Part shown: positions 1 to 8,976 of the stretch, in pieces | Layout: each line of letters starts with the position of its first letter | How positions within the stretch are numbered: position 1 is the stretch's first letter | Origin: JABJOR01 sp965603075 | Lineage (GTDB): Bacteria > Pseudomonadota > Alphaproteobacteria > Rhodospirillales > Casp-alpha2 | Direction of reading: 5' to 3' | Assembly (NCBI GenBank): GCA_965603075.1 | Contig: CBFDBO010000010.1 | Coordinates: 1 to 64,000 of the forward strand | Length of the DNA stretch: 64,000 bases | Made by a program: the position numbers and the translations under genes | Notes under the pieces: generated by a model | Told to the model about the DNA's origin: nothing | Seen by the model: only the letters and a program-made list of their open reading frames with translations | Database searches by the model: none

Positions 1-214
1 CCCACTCACAGACGCATCACGCAGGACAATTGAAAAGTGTTTTTACACAGCCTGGGTCATAAGCAGAAGTTTTCAGCGGGCCAGAATAGAGTCTGCTATG
101 CCCCCGAAAGCAGACGTTCCTGAAATTGATGTTGTTTTACACAAGCCTAGATCAGCCAAATTATGGCTGGGGCAACTCAGAAACTCTAAGCTATTGAAAT
201 ACTTAGAAAGAAAC

Positions 215-289
215 TGGCTGGGGCGGCAGGATTCGAACCTGCGAATACCGCTACCAAAAAGCGGTGCCTTACCACTTGGCCACGCCCCA
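215..289 (-). tRNA. tRNA-Gln (anticodon TTG)
   Basis: On the minus strand a 75-nt cloverleaf can be drawn. The 7-bp acceptor stem TGGGGCG/CGCCCCA is followed by discriminator G and an encoded CCA. The T arm carries GGTTCGAATCC. The anticodon stem CCGCT/AGCGG encloses loop TTTTGGT, which places TTG at positions 34-36, so it reads CAA for glutamine. The encoded CCA is usual for alphaproteobacteria. No partner tRNA is visible nearby. Confidence 0.96.
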
Positions 290-364
290 TTAGTGTGTGC
301 CATATAGTGTGTCTATGTTGGAGGTCCTTTTAAGGGCTTCTTACCTATTCTTCAAGCCGATTTT

Positions 365-1270
365 TCAAAAATCCATCATTGAATCGACCCACCACGCGGG
401 TTGGGCTGATTTTATGGCTTTTCGGGCATTGTCTGCGGTGTAAGAATCATCAAATAGGCCGAAGCATGTGGCGCCGCTGCCCGACATCCTCGCCAGCAAG
501 CATCCGGGTTGCTCATCAAGGCTTTGCAAGACCTCGGTGATCACGGGGGCCATAGATATAGCGGCTTCGCTTAGATCGTTGCTGCGTTCTTTTAAGAGGG
601 CGACAAGGGCTACTTGATCCTTAACGGGGCCTTTAAACCGGGCTGGTTTGGAGAACAGGGTGGTTTTACGAGCCTTGAAGACATCCGGTGTTGCCACGGG
701 CACGCCGGGATTGATTAGTACCAGTGATAAAGGGGGGAGTTCAGGTCCCTTTGAAACTTTCTCGCCTATGCCACCGACAAAACAAGTCTCACGGTGCAGG
801 CACATGGGGACATCGGCCCCCAGTTCCAATCCCAATTCAGCCAACCGATCTTCGCTCAGTCCCAAACCCCAATATCGGTCGAGGGCGCGTAGGGTTGCCG
901 CTGCATCGGAAGAGCCGCCCCCAATACCCGCCGCCACGGGTAAGCGTTTGGTTAAGGTAATGGTCAAATCCATGGATTGACCATTAGTTTCATGAGAGAG
1001 AATAACTGCGGCCTGTAAAACCAAATTATCACGGTCGAGTCCCATATTCTGGGCAAAAGGTCCATTGGCGATAAAACTAATGCCGCTGCCCGTGCTGGCG
1101 GGTTGTATGGAGACCGTATCGCCAGAGGCTGTGAAAACAACCAGACTATCGATTTCATGATAGCCATCGTCTCGTTTGGCGGTTACATGCAAATAGAGGT
1201 TGAGTTTTGCCGGGGCGCGAACGCTAACGCCGGTGCCTATAACGCTCTTCGCTGTATCACTTTCAACCAT
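365..1270 (-). CDS. ispE: 4-diphosphocytidyl-2-C-methyl-D-erythritol kinase
   Basis: GHMP-family kinase that phosphorylates CDP-methylerythritol in the non-mevalonate isoprenoid pathway, in the cytosol. The N-terminus has the family start APAKLNLYLHV. The glycine-rich ATP loop PVAAGIGGGSSDAAATL lies near residues 105-122, and the C-terminal GHMP motif is MSGSGATCFGLF. At 301 aa the length is normal. I start at the third codon of the longer frame because AGGA lies 5 nt before that ATG. The start overlaps the end of the upstream TPR gene by 8 nt, so the two are probably translated from one message, an arrangement common in Rhodospirillales. Confidence 0.95.
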   Translation of the reverse strand: MVESDTAKSVIGTGVSVRAPAKLNLYLHVTAKRDDGYHEIDSLVVFTASGDTVSIQPASTGSGISFIANGPFAQNMGLDRDNLVLQAAVILSHETNGQSMDLTITLTKRLPVAAGIGGGSSDAAATLRALDRYWGLGLSEDRLAELGLELGADVPMCLHRETCFVGGIGEKVSKGPELPPLSLVLINPGVPVATPDVFKARKTTLFSKPARFKGPVKDQVALVALLKERSNDLSEAAISMAPVITEVLQSLDEQPGCLLARMSGSGATCFGLFDDSYTADNARKAIKSAQPAWWVDSMMDF

Positions 1271-3038
1271 TATCATCCTGATTGTCGGTTTCTAGTTGAG
1301 GGACTTCGAGGCCAAATTTAATTTTATCCTTCAGAATGGGAATTGTATCTTCTTCTGGTTCTAGATTGAGAGCCCGCTTCCATTGAAAACGTGCTTCGCG
1401 GTGGCGCCCAACTTGCCAATACGCATCTCCCAAATGGTCGTTCACAATAGGGTCTTGGGGCATCAGTTCGACCGCCTCTTCTAATTCGTCGACAGCACCT
1501 TGATATTCGCCCATCTGATATTTGGCCCAGCCCACACTATCAATAATATAGGCATCGTTGGGGCGTTGATCGCGCGCACTTTTCAACATAGCGGTCGCTT
1601 CATCCAAATTGATGCCTTGTTCAATCCATGAATAGGCAAGATAGTTCAGCACATAGGGTTGGTCAGGATTTAGCTCTAAAGCTTTTTTAAAACTGGCTTC
1701 GGCGCGCGGCCAATCTTTATGACGTTCTAAGGATATCCCCAATGTGTAATAGAGCGACCATTGGTTCTCCGAAGGTGTTCCTATTCGAGCAACGGCTTGA
1801 TCATAGGCTGAAATGGATTCCTCGTAGCGTTCAAGGCGACGATAAATATCGCCCATATCAATTAATGGGGATGCCATTTCGGGCTTTGCTGCCGCAATTT
1901 GGCTGAGGACTTCTAAGGCTTGTTCCGATTGATCCAAATCATCCAGAATGGTCGCAACCCGTAATTGGGCGTCCCATGAAAAATCAGAGGATGGATTAAC
2001 GTTTTCGTAGATTTTTTTTGCCGCTTTGTATTGCTCAATACTTTCAAGCGTTCCCCCGGTAACCAGTTGCAACGCAGGATAATCGGGGTGCATGTGGAGA
2101 CCGAGTTGAGAAATAAGCAGCGCAGTTTCCACCGCGTTTTGTTGACGTAGAGATCCAGTCAGGTCAAAGAGGGCTTCTGCTGCACCTTGAGCAGCGCTCA
2201 AATACGGACCGCTAGAGGGGGTTTCTGCCGCTACTCGTGCCAAAGGGGTCTCGAAATACTGGCTTGAGCCATGCTCATCAATGTAACCATTATAAACCGC
2301 GCCAGCTTTATCAAAACTCCCGACGCCCTCATAGAAAGCACCAAACATTCTGGTTTTGTGTAAGGACATACCGCCCTGTGTTTCTATCATAGAAACGAAC
2401 AGAGTTTCAGCTTCTTCGTTATTACCGACAGCCGCATTTATCAATGCCGCATGGGCATTATGTAATAAAGTGGTGGCTGGGTTTTCTTTCAAGACAGCCA
2501 AGGCTGCTAACGCGGCTTCACCATCAACTTGGTTATCCACCCCATCCCCAACATAGGACCACGCTATAAACAGCGGTTTGAAATAAATATTTAAACCACC
2601 TGGTTCGGTTGCTTCCATGTGTGCACGCGCTTCGGGGTATCGCCCATTTGCCAGATCGTCTGCAGCCAATGTTAAATTAGCAAAGAGGTCATCTGGGGTG
2701 TCATCAATTACGGTTTGGGCCAATCGGGTTGCTTCGATCAGATTACCAGCAGAAAGATGAACCAAGAATGTCCGACGCAATAAGAACTCATTGGTGAGAT
2801 CATGCTCCATGGCCGCCCCAAGGAATAAACCCGCTGCCGCCATATCACCCTCTGATTGGGCATGCAGACCAGCAAGATAATTACCCATTAAGGATTGGCC
2901 TGCTTTTAAAGGGACTTCACTATTGGCATCAACGGTTTGCGGATTGCTCGCGCACGCAGCACCCAGCAAGGCAATAACCGAAACCGTTGCCAATCTTTTC
3001 GCAAAACCAAATAGTCTAATCCGTGGAAGCAATGTCAT
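1263..3038 (-). CDS. TPR-repeat lipoprotein
   Basis: A 591-aa protein with an N-terminal lipoprotein signal (hydrophobic stretch ending LLGAAC, about residue 30), so it is probably anchored in the outer membrane facing the periplasm. The rest is helical tetratricopeptide repeats, clearest in the last 250 residues (repeats beginning SPLIDMGDIYRRLERYEESI, WSLYYTLGISLERHKDWPRA, DPIVNDHLGDAYWQVGRHREA). TPR scaffolds bind other proteins; no catalytic motif is seen. The start follows AAAGGGACCTCG, which places a ribosome site correctly. It is cotranscribed with ispE. The pairing is common in Rhodospirillales but the partner is unknown. Confidence 0.88.
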   Translation of the reverse strand: MTLLPRIRLFGFAKRLATVSVIALLGAACASNPQTVDANSEVPLKAGQSLMGNYLAGLHAQSEGDMAAAGLFLGAAMEHDLTNEFLLRRTFLVHLSAGNLIEATRLAQTVIDDTPDDLFANLTLAADDLANGRYPEARAHMEATEPGGLNIYFKPLFIAWSYVGDGVDNQVDGEAALAALAVLKENPATTLLHNAHAALINAAVGNNEEAETLFVSMIETQGGMSLHKTRMFGAFYEGVGSFDKAGAVYNGYIDEHGSSQYFETPLARVAAETPSSGPYLSAAQGAAEALFDLTGSLRQQNAVETALLISQLGLHMHPDYPALQLVTGGTLESIEQYKAAKKIYENVNPSSDFSWDAQLRVATILDDLDQSEQALEVLSQIAAAKPEMASPLIDMGDIYRRLERYEESISAYDQAVARIGTPSENQWSLYYTLGISLERHKDWPRAEASFKKALELNPDQPYVLNYLAYSWIEQGINLDEATAMLKSARDQRPNDAYIIDSVGWAKYQMGEYQGAVDELEEAVELMPQDPIVNDHLGDAYWQVGRHREARFQWKRALNLEPEEDTIPILKDKIKFGLEVPQLETDNQDDNG

Positions 3039-3098
3039 CGAGGTCCCTTTAAGGAGGAGCATGTTTAGTATGATTCGGAGCGAAACTATAACCTACTA

Positions 3099-4760
3099 TT
3101 ACATATTAGGATAGTTAGGACCACTTGCACCCTGTGGTACAACCCAATCAATATTTTGTGATGGGTCTTTAATATCACAAGTTTTACAATGCACACAGTT
3201 CTGAGAATTGATTTGCAGCATTTTTTCACCGCTGGTTTCGTCATCAACGAATTCGTATACACCTGCGGGGCAGAAACGCTGCTCTGGACCATCATATTCA
3301 GCCAGATTAACCGATACAGGAATACTGGTATCTCGTAGGGTCAAATGGCTTGGTTCGTTTTCGTCATGGGCCGTGGCAGATAAGAAAACCGATGAATTGC
3401 GATCAAATGAAATTTCGCCATCTGGTTTTGGGTAATCAATTTTCGGACATTCAGATGCTTTTTTCAGACTCTCATGATCGCCGTGTTTGTGGTGCAATGT
3501 CCACGGTGCACGCCCGGCAAACAAATAAGTATCGATGGCTGAATATACCAATGCAGGCCAGAACCCCCAACGGAAGGACGGGCGAATATTGCGGGCTTTC
3601 CACAATTCTTTCCATAACCAGGATTTTTTGATTTTGGCTGTATAGGCGGTGACGGCGGCTTCTGCTTCTGTCGCATTGTCGGTGCCAAGGGCTTCAAAGA
3701 CAGATTCTGCTGCTATCATACCGGATTTCATTGCGGTATGGGTGCCTTTGATTTTTGGAGCGTTTAGAAAGCCAGCGGTACAGCCGACCAGCATTCCCCC
3801 AGGGAATGTCAGTGTTGGTACGGATTGGGCACCGCCTTCGTTAATGGCGCGTGCGCCGTAAGATATCCGGCGTCCGCCTTTAAAGGTTTGGCGAATGTCT
3901 GGATGCGTTTTAAAGCGTTGAAATTCTTCAAAGGGGCTTAAATGTGGATTGGTATAATCCAACCCGACCACAAACCCAACGGCAACTTGGTTGTTTTCAA
4001 GGTGATAAAGAAATGATCCACCATAAGTATCATTATCCAGTGGCCAACCTGTGGTGTGCACAATGGCGCCCATTTTGTGGCTCTCGGGTTTGACTTCCCA
4101 TAATTCTTTGATGCCGATCCCAAATGTTTGGGGATCTGCATCTTTACCCAGATTGAATTTTTCAAATAAAGTTTTGGTCAGCGACCCGCGGCAGCCTTCG
4201 CCAAAAATTGTGTATTTGGCATGTAATTCAACACCCGGTTCATGATTGGGACCGGGGGTACCATCTTTGTTAAGCCCCATATCACCAGTGGCAATTCCTT
4301 TGACCGTTCCGTCTTGGTTATAGAGGACTTCGGCGGCTGCAAAACCGGGATAAATTTCAGCGCCAAGTTCTTCGGCCTGTTCACCTAGCCAACGACAAAA
4401 ATTACCCAGACTGATGATGAAGTTTCCATGATTTTTCATCTGTGGTGGGGTTGGTAATTTGACGGACCCGTGCTCTTTGAGCAACAAGAAGCTGTCATCA
4501 CCAGCGGGAGTATTAAGTGGGGCACCTTTTGCTTCCCAATCGGGGATTAATTCGTTGAGTGCGCGGGGTTCAAGGACCGCCCCAGAAAGAATATGAGCGC
4601 CAATTTCAGAACCCTTTTCAACCACACAAACGCTCACTTCGCGTTCATTTTCTTGTGACAGTTGCATCAAACGGATGGCTGCGCTCAGACCTGATGGTCC
4701 GCCCCCGACAATAACAACATCAAATTCCATTGATTCGCGTTCTACTTCTTGTTCACTCAT
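3099..4760 (-). CDS. Electron transfer flavoprotein-ubiquinone oxidoreductase
   Basis: Inner-membrane-associated FAD and 4Fe-4S enzyme that passes electrons from reduced ETF to ubiquinone. The FAD dinucleotide fold is at the N-terminus (DVVIVGGGPSGLSAAIRL). The ubiquinone and membrane surface are in the middle, and the ferredoxin-like end carries CPAGVYEF and CVHCKTCDIKDP, giving the four cluster cysteines. At 553 aa it matches the mitochondrial and alphaproteobacterial family. Start chosen at MSEQEVER with GGGATGG upstream. It is the likely electron outlet for methylsuccinyl-CoA dehydrogenase, encoded 19 kb away; etfA and etfB are not in the window. Confidence 0.96.
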   Translation of the reverse strand: MSEQEVERESMEFDVVIVGGGPSGLSAAIRLMQLSQENEREVSVCVVEKGSEIGAHILSGAVLEPRALNELIPDWEAKGAPLNTPAGDDSFLLLKEHGSVKLPTPPQMKNHGNFIISLGNFCRWLGEQAEELGAEIYPGFAAAEVLYNQDGTVKGIATGDMGLNKDGTPGPNHEPGVELHAKYTIFGEGCRGSLTKTLFEKFNLGKDADPQTFGIGIKELWEVKPESHKMGAIVHTTGWPLDNDTYGGSFLYHLENNQVAVGFVVGLDYTNPHLSPFEEFQRFKTHPDIRQTFKGGRRISYGARAINEGGAQSVPTLTFPGGMLVGCTAGFLNAPKIKGTHTAMKSGMIAAESVFEALGTDNATEAEAAVTAYTAKIKKSWLWKELWKARNIRPSFRWGFWPALVYSAIDTYLFAGRAPWTLHHKHGDHESLKKASECPKIDYPKPDGEISFDRNSSVFLSATAHDENEPSHLTLRDTSIPVSVNLAEYDGPEQRFCPAGVYEFVDDETSGEKMLQINSQNCVHCKTCDIKDPSQNIDWVVPQGASGPNYPNM

Positions 4761-4922
4761 AAGGTCCATCCCATAAATTGCATAAATAAGCCTAAAATTC
4801 TATAATTGATAAAGGCCAAAACTCTATAGTCGATAAGGCCGATATAGCATACCTGAGCCGCGGTGGGCAGTAAAATATCTCTAAAGTAGTATGAAAAAGT
4901 TGATATTTAAGAATGAATATTT

Positions 4923-5783
4923 ATGCTGTCTGTTATGGATCAAATGGCCAATCAGGATGGAATACGAGAATTGATGCGCTGGTACGTGGACGCAGGGGTC
5001 GATGAGACCATTGTGGACATCGCCATTGATCGGTTTGCTGAAACACAAGAGCTGAAAGCTCTCAAACAATCCGCCCTCAAACAAACCAATATATCTCAAC
5101 CTACATCCCCAACTATATTCCCAAGTAATAAAGCGCGGCATCCAACACCCTCTACGCCACAAATCGGCGCTGAAGCCGCTATGCATGATGCCGTACACTT
5201 AGCCGCGTCGGCGAGCACGGTTGATGAGTTATACAGTGTCGTGGAAAATTTTGAGGGGTGTCCTTTAAAGAAGACCGCTAGCAATCTTGTTTTCCTTGAT
5301 GGAAACAGAGAATCCCGAATTCTTATTATTGGGGGGGCACCGGGGGCAGATGAAGATCGTCAGGGCGTGCCGTTTTCGGGTCAAAATGGATTGTTATTTG
5401 ATAAAATGATGGCCTCGATCGGTTTGGATCGCTCACAAGTACTGATTGCCGGCATTGTTTTCTGGCGACCACCGGGCAATCGATCGCCGACCCAAGCAGA
5501 GATCTCTGTATGTATGCCCTTTGTGGAGCGATTAATCGAAATTGTTGATCCTCATGTGGTGCTTGCCATGGGGGAGAGTTCAGCCAAAGTATTACTGGCC
5601 CAGAAAAAAGCTATTGGCAGGTTGCGGGGGAAATGGAATGAATACTCCTTACCGGGATTACCGAGGCCGATTAATTTGCTGGCAATGAACAGCCCTAATG
5701 TTTTGCTTAATTCCCCCATCCAAAAAAGGGATGCGTGGCATGACTTATTGTTATTAAAGAAGAAATTATCTGAATTCGAATAG
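4923..5783 (+). CDS. Family-4-like uracil-DNA glycosylase homologue with altered active site
   Basis: 286 aa. About 105 variable N-terminal residues precede a UDG-superfamily fold (residues 110-285) close to the alphaproteobacterial family-4/5 type, which removes uracil from DNA. Recognisable blocks are GxAPGxxEDRQGxPF, WRPPGNR, PFVERLIE and IGRLRG. However, motif 1, usually GEAPG, reads GGAPG (residue 138). The usual Asn of TNVLPWRPP is Gly177. Motif 2, usually HPAYLL, reads SPNVLL, with Ser257 in place of His. These are the residues expected to bind or activate the uracil leaving group, so activity is doubtful although the fold looks intact. It stands alone; the next gene is 197 bp away. 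Confidence 0.8.
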   Translation: MLSVMDQMANQDGIRELMRWYVDAGVDETIVDIAIDRFAETQELKALKQSALKQTNISQPTSPTIFPSNKARHPTPSTPQIGAEAAMHDAVHLAASASTVDELYSVVENFEGCPLKKTASNLVFLDGNRESRILIIGGAPGADEDRQGVPFSGQNGLLFDKMMASIGLDRSQVLIAGIVFWRPPGNRSPTQAEISVCMPFVERLIEIVDPHVVLAMGESSAKVLLAQKKAIGRLRGKWNEYSLPGLPRPINLLAMNSPNVLLNSPIQKRDAWHDLLLLKKKLSEFE

Positions 5784-5795
5784 TTCTATTGTGAT

Positions 5796-5844
5796 TCCGC
5801 ATATTTTTGGCATTCTTTTAATACTATCTTATGGAATATGCGGA
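5796..5844. repeat. Inverted repeat TCCGCATAT/ATATGCGGA
   Basis: Perfect 9-bp arms at 5796-5804 and 5836-5844 with a 31-nt loop, 13 bp after the UDG-homologue stop. No T-run follows on either strand, so it is not a classic terminator. It could be an operator or an RNA hairpin protecting the 3' end. Confidence 0.35.
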
Positions 5845-5980
5845 TACACAGTTCTTGAATTTGGTCTAGATGTAGTAAGGAATTTCAGCCTCAAACACTT
5901 GTTCTTGAAGCCGTGTTCGGTTATACAGAGCATGATATAAATAGGTGTGAGGGGCTTCCCCAATTAATGATTTTATCTAA

Positions 5981-7837
5981 ATGATTACAGGCTTTAAACG
6001 ACGGGCGTTTGGTTTCGCCGCCTTTGGGTTTGTCACTGTCACAATACTTATCGGTAATGTGGGTGATAGCAGCCGTTCTGCCTATGCAAATAATACGTTG
6101 CTCACGAGCGATGCCACCGCTTTTGAAGTCGCCAACCTAGCACCTGTCGTCAATCCCGATGATGCGGCGATTATGCCAAGTGTATTATCGGATGATGATA
6201 TCGCTCTTTATCAGGATATTTTCGTCCTGCAGAAAGATGGCAATTGGAAAAACGCGGATAAACTTATCAAGCAAATTAATGATCCGATATTAATGGGGCA
6301 TGTCCTTGAGCAACGCTATATGCACCCCAATAAATATCGCTCTAAATATAGAGAGTTAAAAGACTGGATGGCACAATACGCCGATCATCCTCAATCCAAT
6401 CGTCTTTATAAATTGGCTCTACGTCGGCGTCCATCAGATTGGAAATACCCCGATAAACCGGATTTGCCATCTCGCTTAAATTACGCCTCTAAGGTATCTG
6501 AACCGCTTGTTGGTAATAAGATTTCAAAATCAGAACGCCGTCGGGTGAGACAGCTACGGTTGCAAATCAAGGGGTATGCTGCATGGGGGAAAACATTAGC
6601 GGCCAAACGATTGATTAATAGTAACGAAGTAAAACACTTATTCAGTGACGTGCAGTACGACGAAGTCAAAGCCATGTTGGGGTTTCGATATTTTATTGAT
6701 GGCCGCGATGGTTGGGCACTCGATTGGGCCGGTGCGGCCGGAGATCGTTCAGGCGATATGGTGCCAGAAGCCCATTGGGCGGCCGGACTTGCAGCGTACC
6801 GGCTGGGTGAAATCAGCAAAGCCGCACGCCATTTCGAAGCCATGATAACGTCATCTCGCCAAACTGATTGGCTGCATGCCGCGGGTGCGTTTTGGGCTGC
6901 GCGGTCCTATATGCAAAGCCGAGAGCCCGCCAAAGTCAGCGGCTTGTTAGAGATCGCAGCGCAACATTCCCGTACTTTCTACGGTATCCTTGCGGGTCAT
7001 ATTCTTGGCAAGAAACTGGATCTGGAATGGACGGCAATGCCGCTACAGCAGACCGCTATTAAGTCGCTATCAGAAACCAAGCGTGGCCGCCGTGCCATTG
7101 CCTTGATCGAAATTGGACAGCACAGACGCGCTGAATTAGAATTACGCTATGAGGCTTACGGGGCGAGCGAAGACACCCAAGCTCATGGCATCCTTGCCTT
7201 AGCCGCCAGTGCGGATATGCCAGAGTTGGCTGTTCGGTTGGGGGCTGTGTTATTCCCCGAAGGTGGATTTGATAATGCAACATACCCCTTGCCTTCGTGG
7301 CAACCTGATGGTGGTTTCACCGTTGATCCAGCCTTGGTCTTTGCCTTGATCCGACAAGAATCAAGATTTAATCCCCGTGCCAAAAGCTGGGCGGGCGCGC
7401 GTGGTTTGATGCAATTAATGCCCCGTACAGCAAGTTTTGTTGCTAAAGACCGAAAGCTCCATTCTAGCAAACGCGATAAGTTATTCGAGCCCGGATTTAA
7501 TATGAAGTTGGGGCAACGTTATATTGAAATTTTACGCGATGATAGAAAGATCAAAGGTGATTTGGTGTCCATGATCGCCGCGTGGAATGGTGGACCGGGT
7601 AATTTGAACAAGTGGTTCAGAAATATCGATTATAAAAATGATGCGCTGTTATTTATCGAGGCAATTCCATCACGTGAAACCCGCCAGTTTGTTGAGCACG
7701 TGCTTACAAATTTATGGATTTACCGTAATCGCATGGGACTAACATCCCCTTCACTTGATATGCTTGCCAGTGGACAATGGCCTGTCTATACATCGCCAGA
7801 ACAAGGGGCTAATGAAGTTGCCATCAATGACCGATAA
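5981..7837 (+). CDS. slt: Soluble lytic murein transglycosylase
   Basis: Periplasmic enzyme that cleaves peptidoglycan glycan strands to 1,6-anhydromuropeptides. The 618-aa protein begins with a signal peptide (basic MITGFKRR, then a hydrophobic stretch, cleavage near SAYA-N). A long superhelical region of alpha-helical repeats follows (about 60-440). The C-terminal SLT catalytic domain contains ALIRQESRFNPRAKS with the catalytic Glu, GARGLMQLMPRTA, and MIAAWNGGPGN. The length and order fit the Slt70 family. The moaB reading frame starts inside its last codons. Confidence 0.94.
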   Translation: MITGFKRRAFGFAAFGFVTVTILIGNVGDSSRSAYANNTLLTSDATAFEVANLAPVVNPDDAAIMPSVLSDDDIALYQDIFVLQKDGNWKNADKLIKQINDPILMGHVLEQRYMHPNKYRSKYRELKDWMAQYADHPQSNRLYKLALRRRPSDWKYPDKPDLPSRLNYASKVSEPLVGNKISKSERRRVRQLRLQIKGYAAWGKTLAAKRLINSNEVKHLFSDVQYDEVKAMLGFRYFIDGRDGWALDWAGAAGDRSGDMVPEAHWAAGLAAYRLGEISKAARHFEAMITSSRQTDWLHAAGAFWAARSYMQSREPAKVSGLLEIAAQHSRTFYGILAGHILGKKLDLEWTAMPLQQTAIKSLSETKRGRRAIALIEIGQHRRAELELRYEAYGASEDTQAHGILALAASADMPELAVRLGAVLFPEGGFDNATYPLPSWQPDGGFTVDPALVFALIRQESRFNPRAKSWAGARGLMQLMPRTASFVAKDRKLHSSKRDKLFEPGFNMKLGQRYIEILRDDRKIKGDLVSMIAAWNGGPGNLNKWFRNIDYKNDALLFIEAIPSRETRQFVEHVLTNLWIYRNRMGLTSPSLDMLASGQWPVYTSPEQGANEVAINDR

Positions 7838-8348
7838 AGAATTTCAAGCGGTTAAAATCGCTGTATTAACAATCTCAGATAGCCGTTCCCTTGCTGAAGA
7901 CCGCTCTGGTGATATCTTGTCTGAACGTCTACAGAATGCGGGGCACGTACTCGCAGCGCGTACCATCGTTAAAGACGAACGCGATCTTATTGCGGATCAA
8001 TTCCGTCAATGGATTGCTGATCCCTCTATCGAAATCGTATTAGCAACGGGCGGTACGGGATTGACGGGGCGCGATGTAACGCCAGAGGCCATGAGTGATG
8101 TGGTGGAAAAAGATATTCCGGGTTTCGGTGAGTTATTTCGCTGGATCAGTTTTCAAAAAATTAAAACTTCGACAATTCAATCGAGGGCATGTGCGGGTGT
8201 AGCCAATGGAACGTATCTGTTTGCTTTGCCCGGATCACCGGGTGCCTGTAAGGATGCTTGGGATGAAATTTTGATCCATCAACTTGATATTCGCTATAAG
8301 CCTTGCAATTTCATTGAAATGTTGCCCCGCCTTACCGAGCACCAATAG
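7812..8348 (+). CDS. moaB: Molybdenum cofactor biosynthesis protein B
   Basis: MoaB/MogA-type protein that adenylylates molybdopterin before molybdenum insertion. Motifs are VKIAVLTISDSRSLAEDRSGD at the start, ATGGTGLTGRDVTPEA (the molybdopterin-binding TGGTG block) and FALPGSPGACKDAWDEIL. I start at MKLPSMTDKEF, where AAGG lies 5 nt upstream; the next Met (7827) would give 173 aa and is an alternative. It overlaps the end of slt by 26 nt, so it is probably expressed with it. The 3' end overlaps the converging glycosyltransferase-like gene by 17 nt. Confidence 0.92.
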   Translation: MKLPSMTDKEFQAVKIAVLTISDSRSLAEDRSGDILSERLQNAGHVLAARTIVKDERDLIADQFRQWIADPSIEIVLATGGTGLTGRDVTPEAMSDVVEKDIPGFGELFRWISFQKIKTSTIQSRACAGVANGTYLFALPGSPGACKDAWDEILIHQLDIRYKPCNFIEMLPRLTEHQ

Positions 8349-8976
8349 AGCGTTTCTTTTCCTGCCAGCGTTCCAATGATGCCTTGTCATCGACATCTTC
8401 CAATTGATCCATAATAGCCGTGCTTAAACCAATCTTTTGCATATTAGCTTGGGTATCCTTCAGCGCATTCTCGGTTGACCAACGAACATTTTGAAAGATG
8501 TGACGTGCTGCGTTTAATTGACATCTTGGACGTCGCTTTAAACCCACCATCCAATATCCGCCATCGAGGGCAGGTCCTAAGACGCTGTCCTGTGTATCTA
8601 ATGCTGTGAAGGCATTGTTAATATGGTGTTTGGAAATTTCTGGAATGTCGGTGCCAATGATGATGACGGGGCCGGGTGGCATATTTTGTAGGACCCGTCC
8701 CATGCGATGCCCCAGATCACCGGGCCCTTGGTTGAGAGTTGGGGTGTTTGGATATTGGGGGGGTAAGTTTGCACCATCGGGCGTTAATGCCAACCATGTT
8801 TTCCATGGCAAGGGGGATTGCTGACGTGGGGCTAATTTATGGATCACATCATACAGGGTATTTGTGTAAAATTGCCATGCTGCCAATGTTCCGATATCAC
8901 GTGCCAAACGGCTCTTTACCCGCCCCATTCTGGGCAACTTGGCAAAGATAACCAGATGTCTTTCCAAGCGGCTCAT
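8332..8976 (-). CDS. GT-A-fold DUF2064 / TIGR04282-type protein
   Basis: 214-aa protein of the DUF2064 group, annotated in databases as an 'arsenosugar biosynthesis' glycosyltransferase-like protein and related in fold to nucleotidyltransferases such as CofC. The N-terminal HLVIFAKLPRMGRVKSRLA resembles the nucleotide-binding loop. The centre has VIIIGTDIPEISKHHINNAF and LGPALDGGYWMVGLK. It follows the GT2 gene with an ATGA start/stop overlap, so the two form one unit. No arsM or other arsenic gene is in the window, so the arsenosugar role cannot be inferred. The 3' end overlaps moaB by 17 nt. Confidence 0.82.
   Translation of the reverse strand: MSRLERHLVIFAKLPRMGRVKSRLARDIGTLAAWQFYTNTLYDVIHKLAPRQQSPLPWKTWLALTPDGANLPPQYPNTPTLNQGPGDLGHRMGRVLQNMPPGPVIIIGTDIPEISKHHINNAFTALDTQDSVLGPALDGGYWMVGLKRRPRCQLNAARHIFQNVRWSTENALKDTQANMQKIGLSTAIMDQLEDVDDKASLERWQEKKRSIGAR

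Noticed and set aside
164..224. Direct repeat TGGCTGGGGC at 164-173 and at the tRNA 3' end (215-224) as an attachment site
   Set aside because: Only 10 bp, 51 bp apart, and no integrase or mobile genes are near.
73..307. Open frames on both strands over the tRNA
   Set aside because: They are translations of the tRNA-Gln and flanks (typical RRFESCRPS reading) without ribosome sites.
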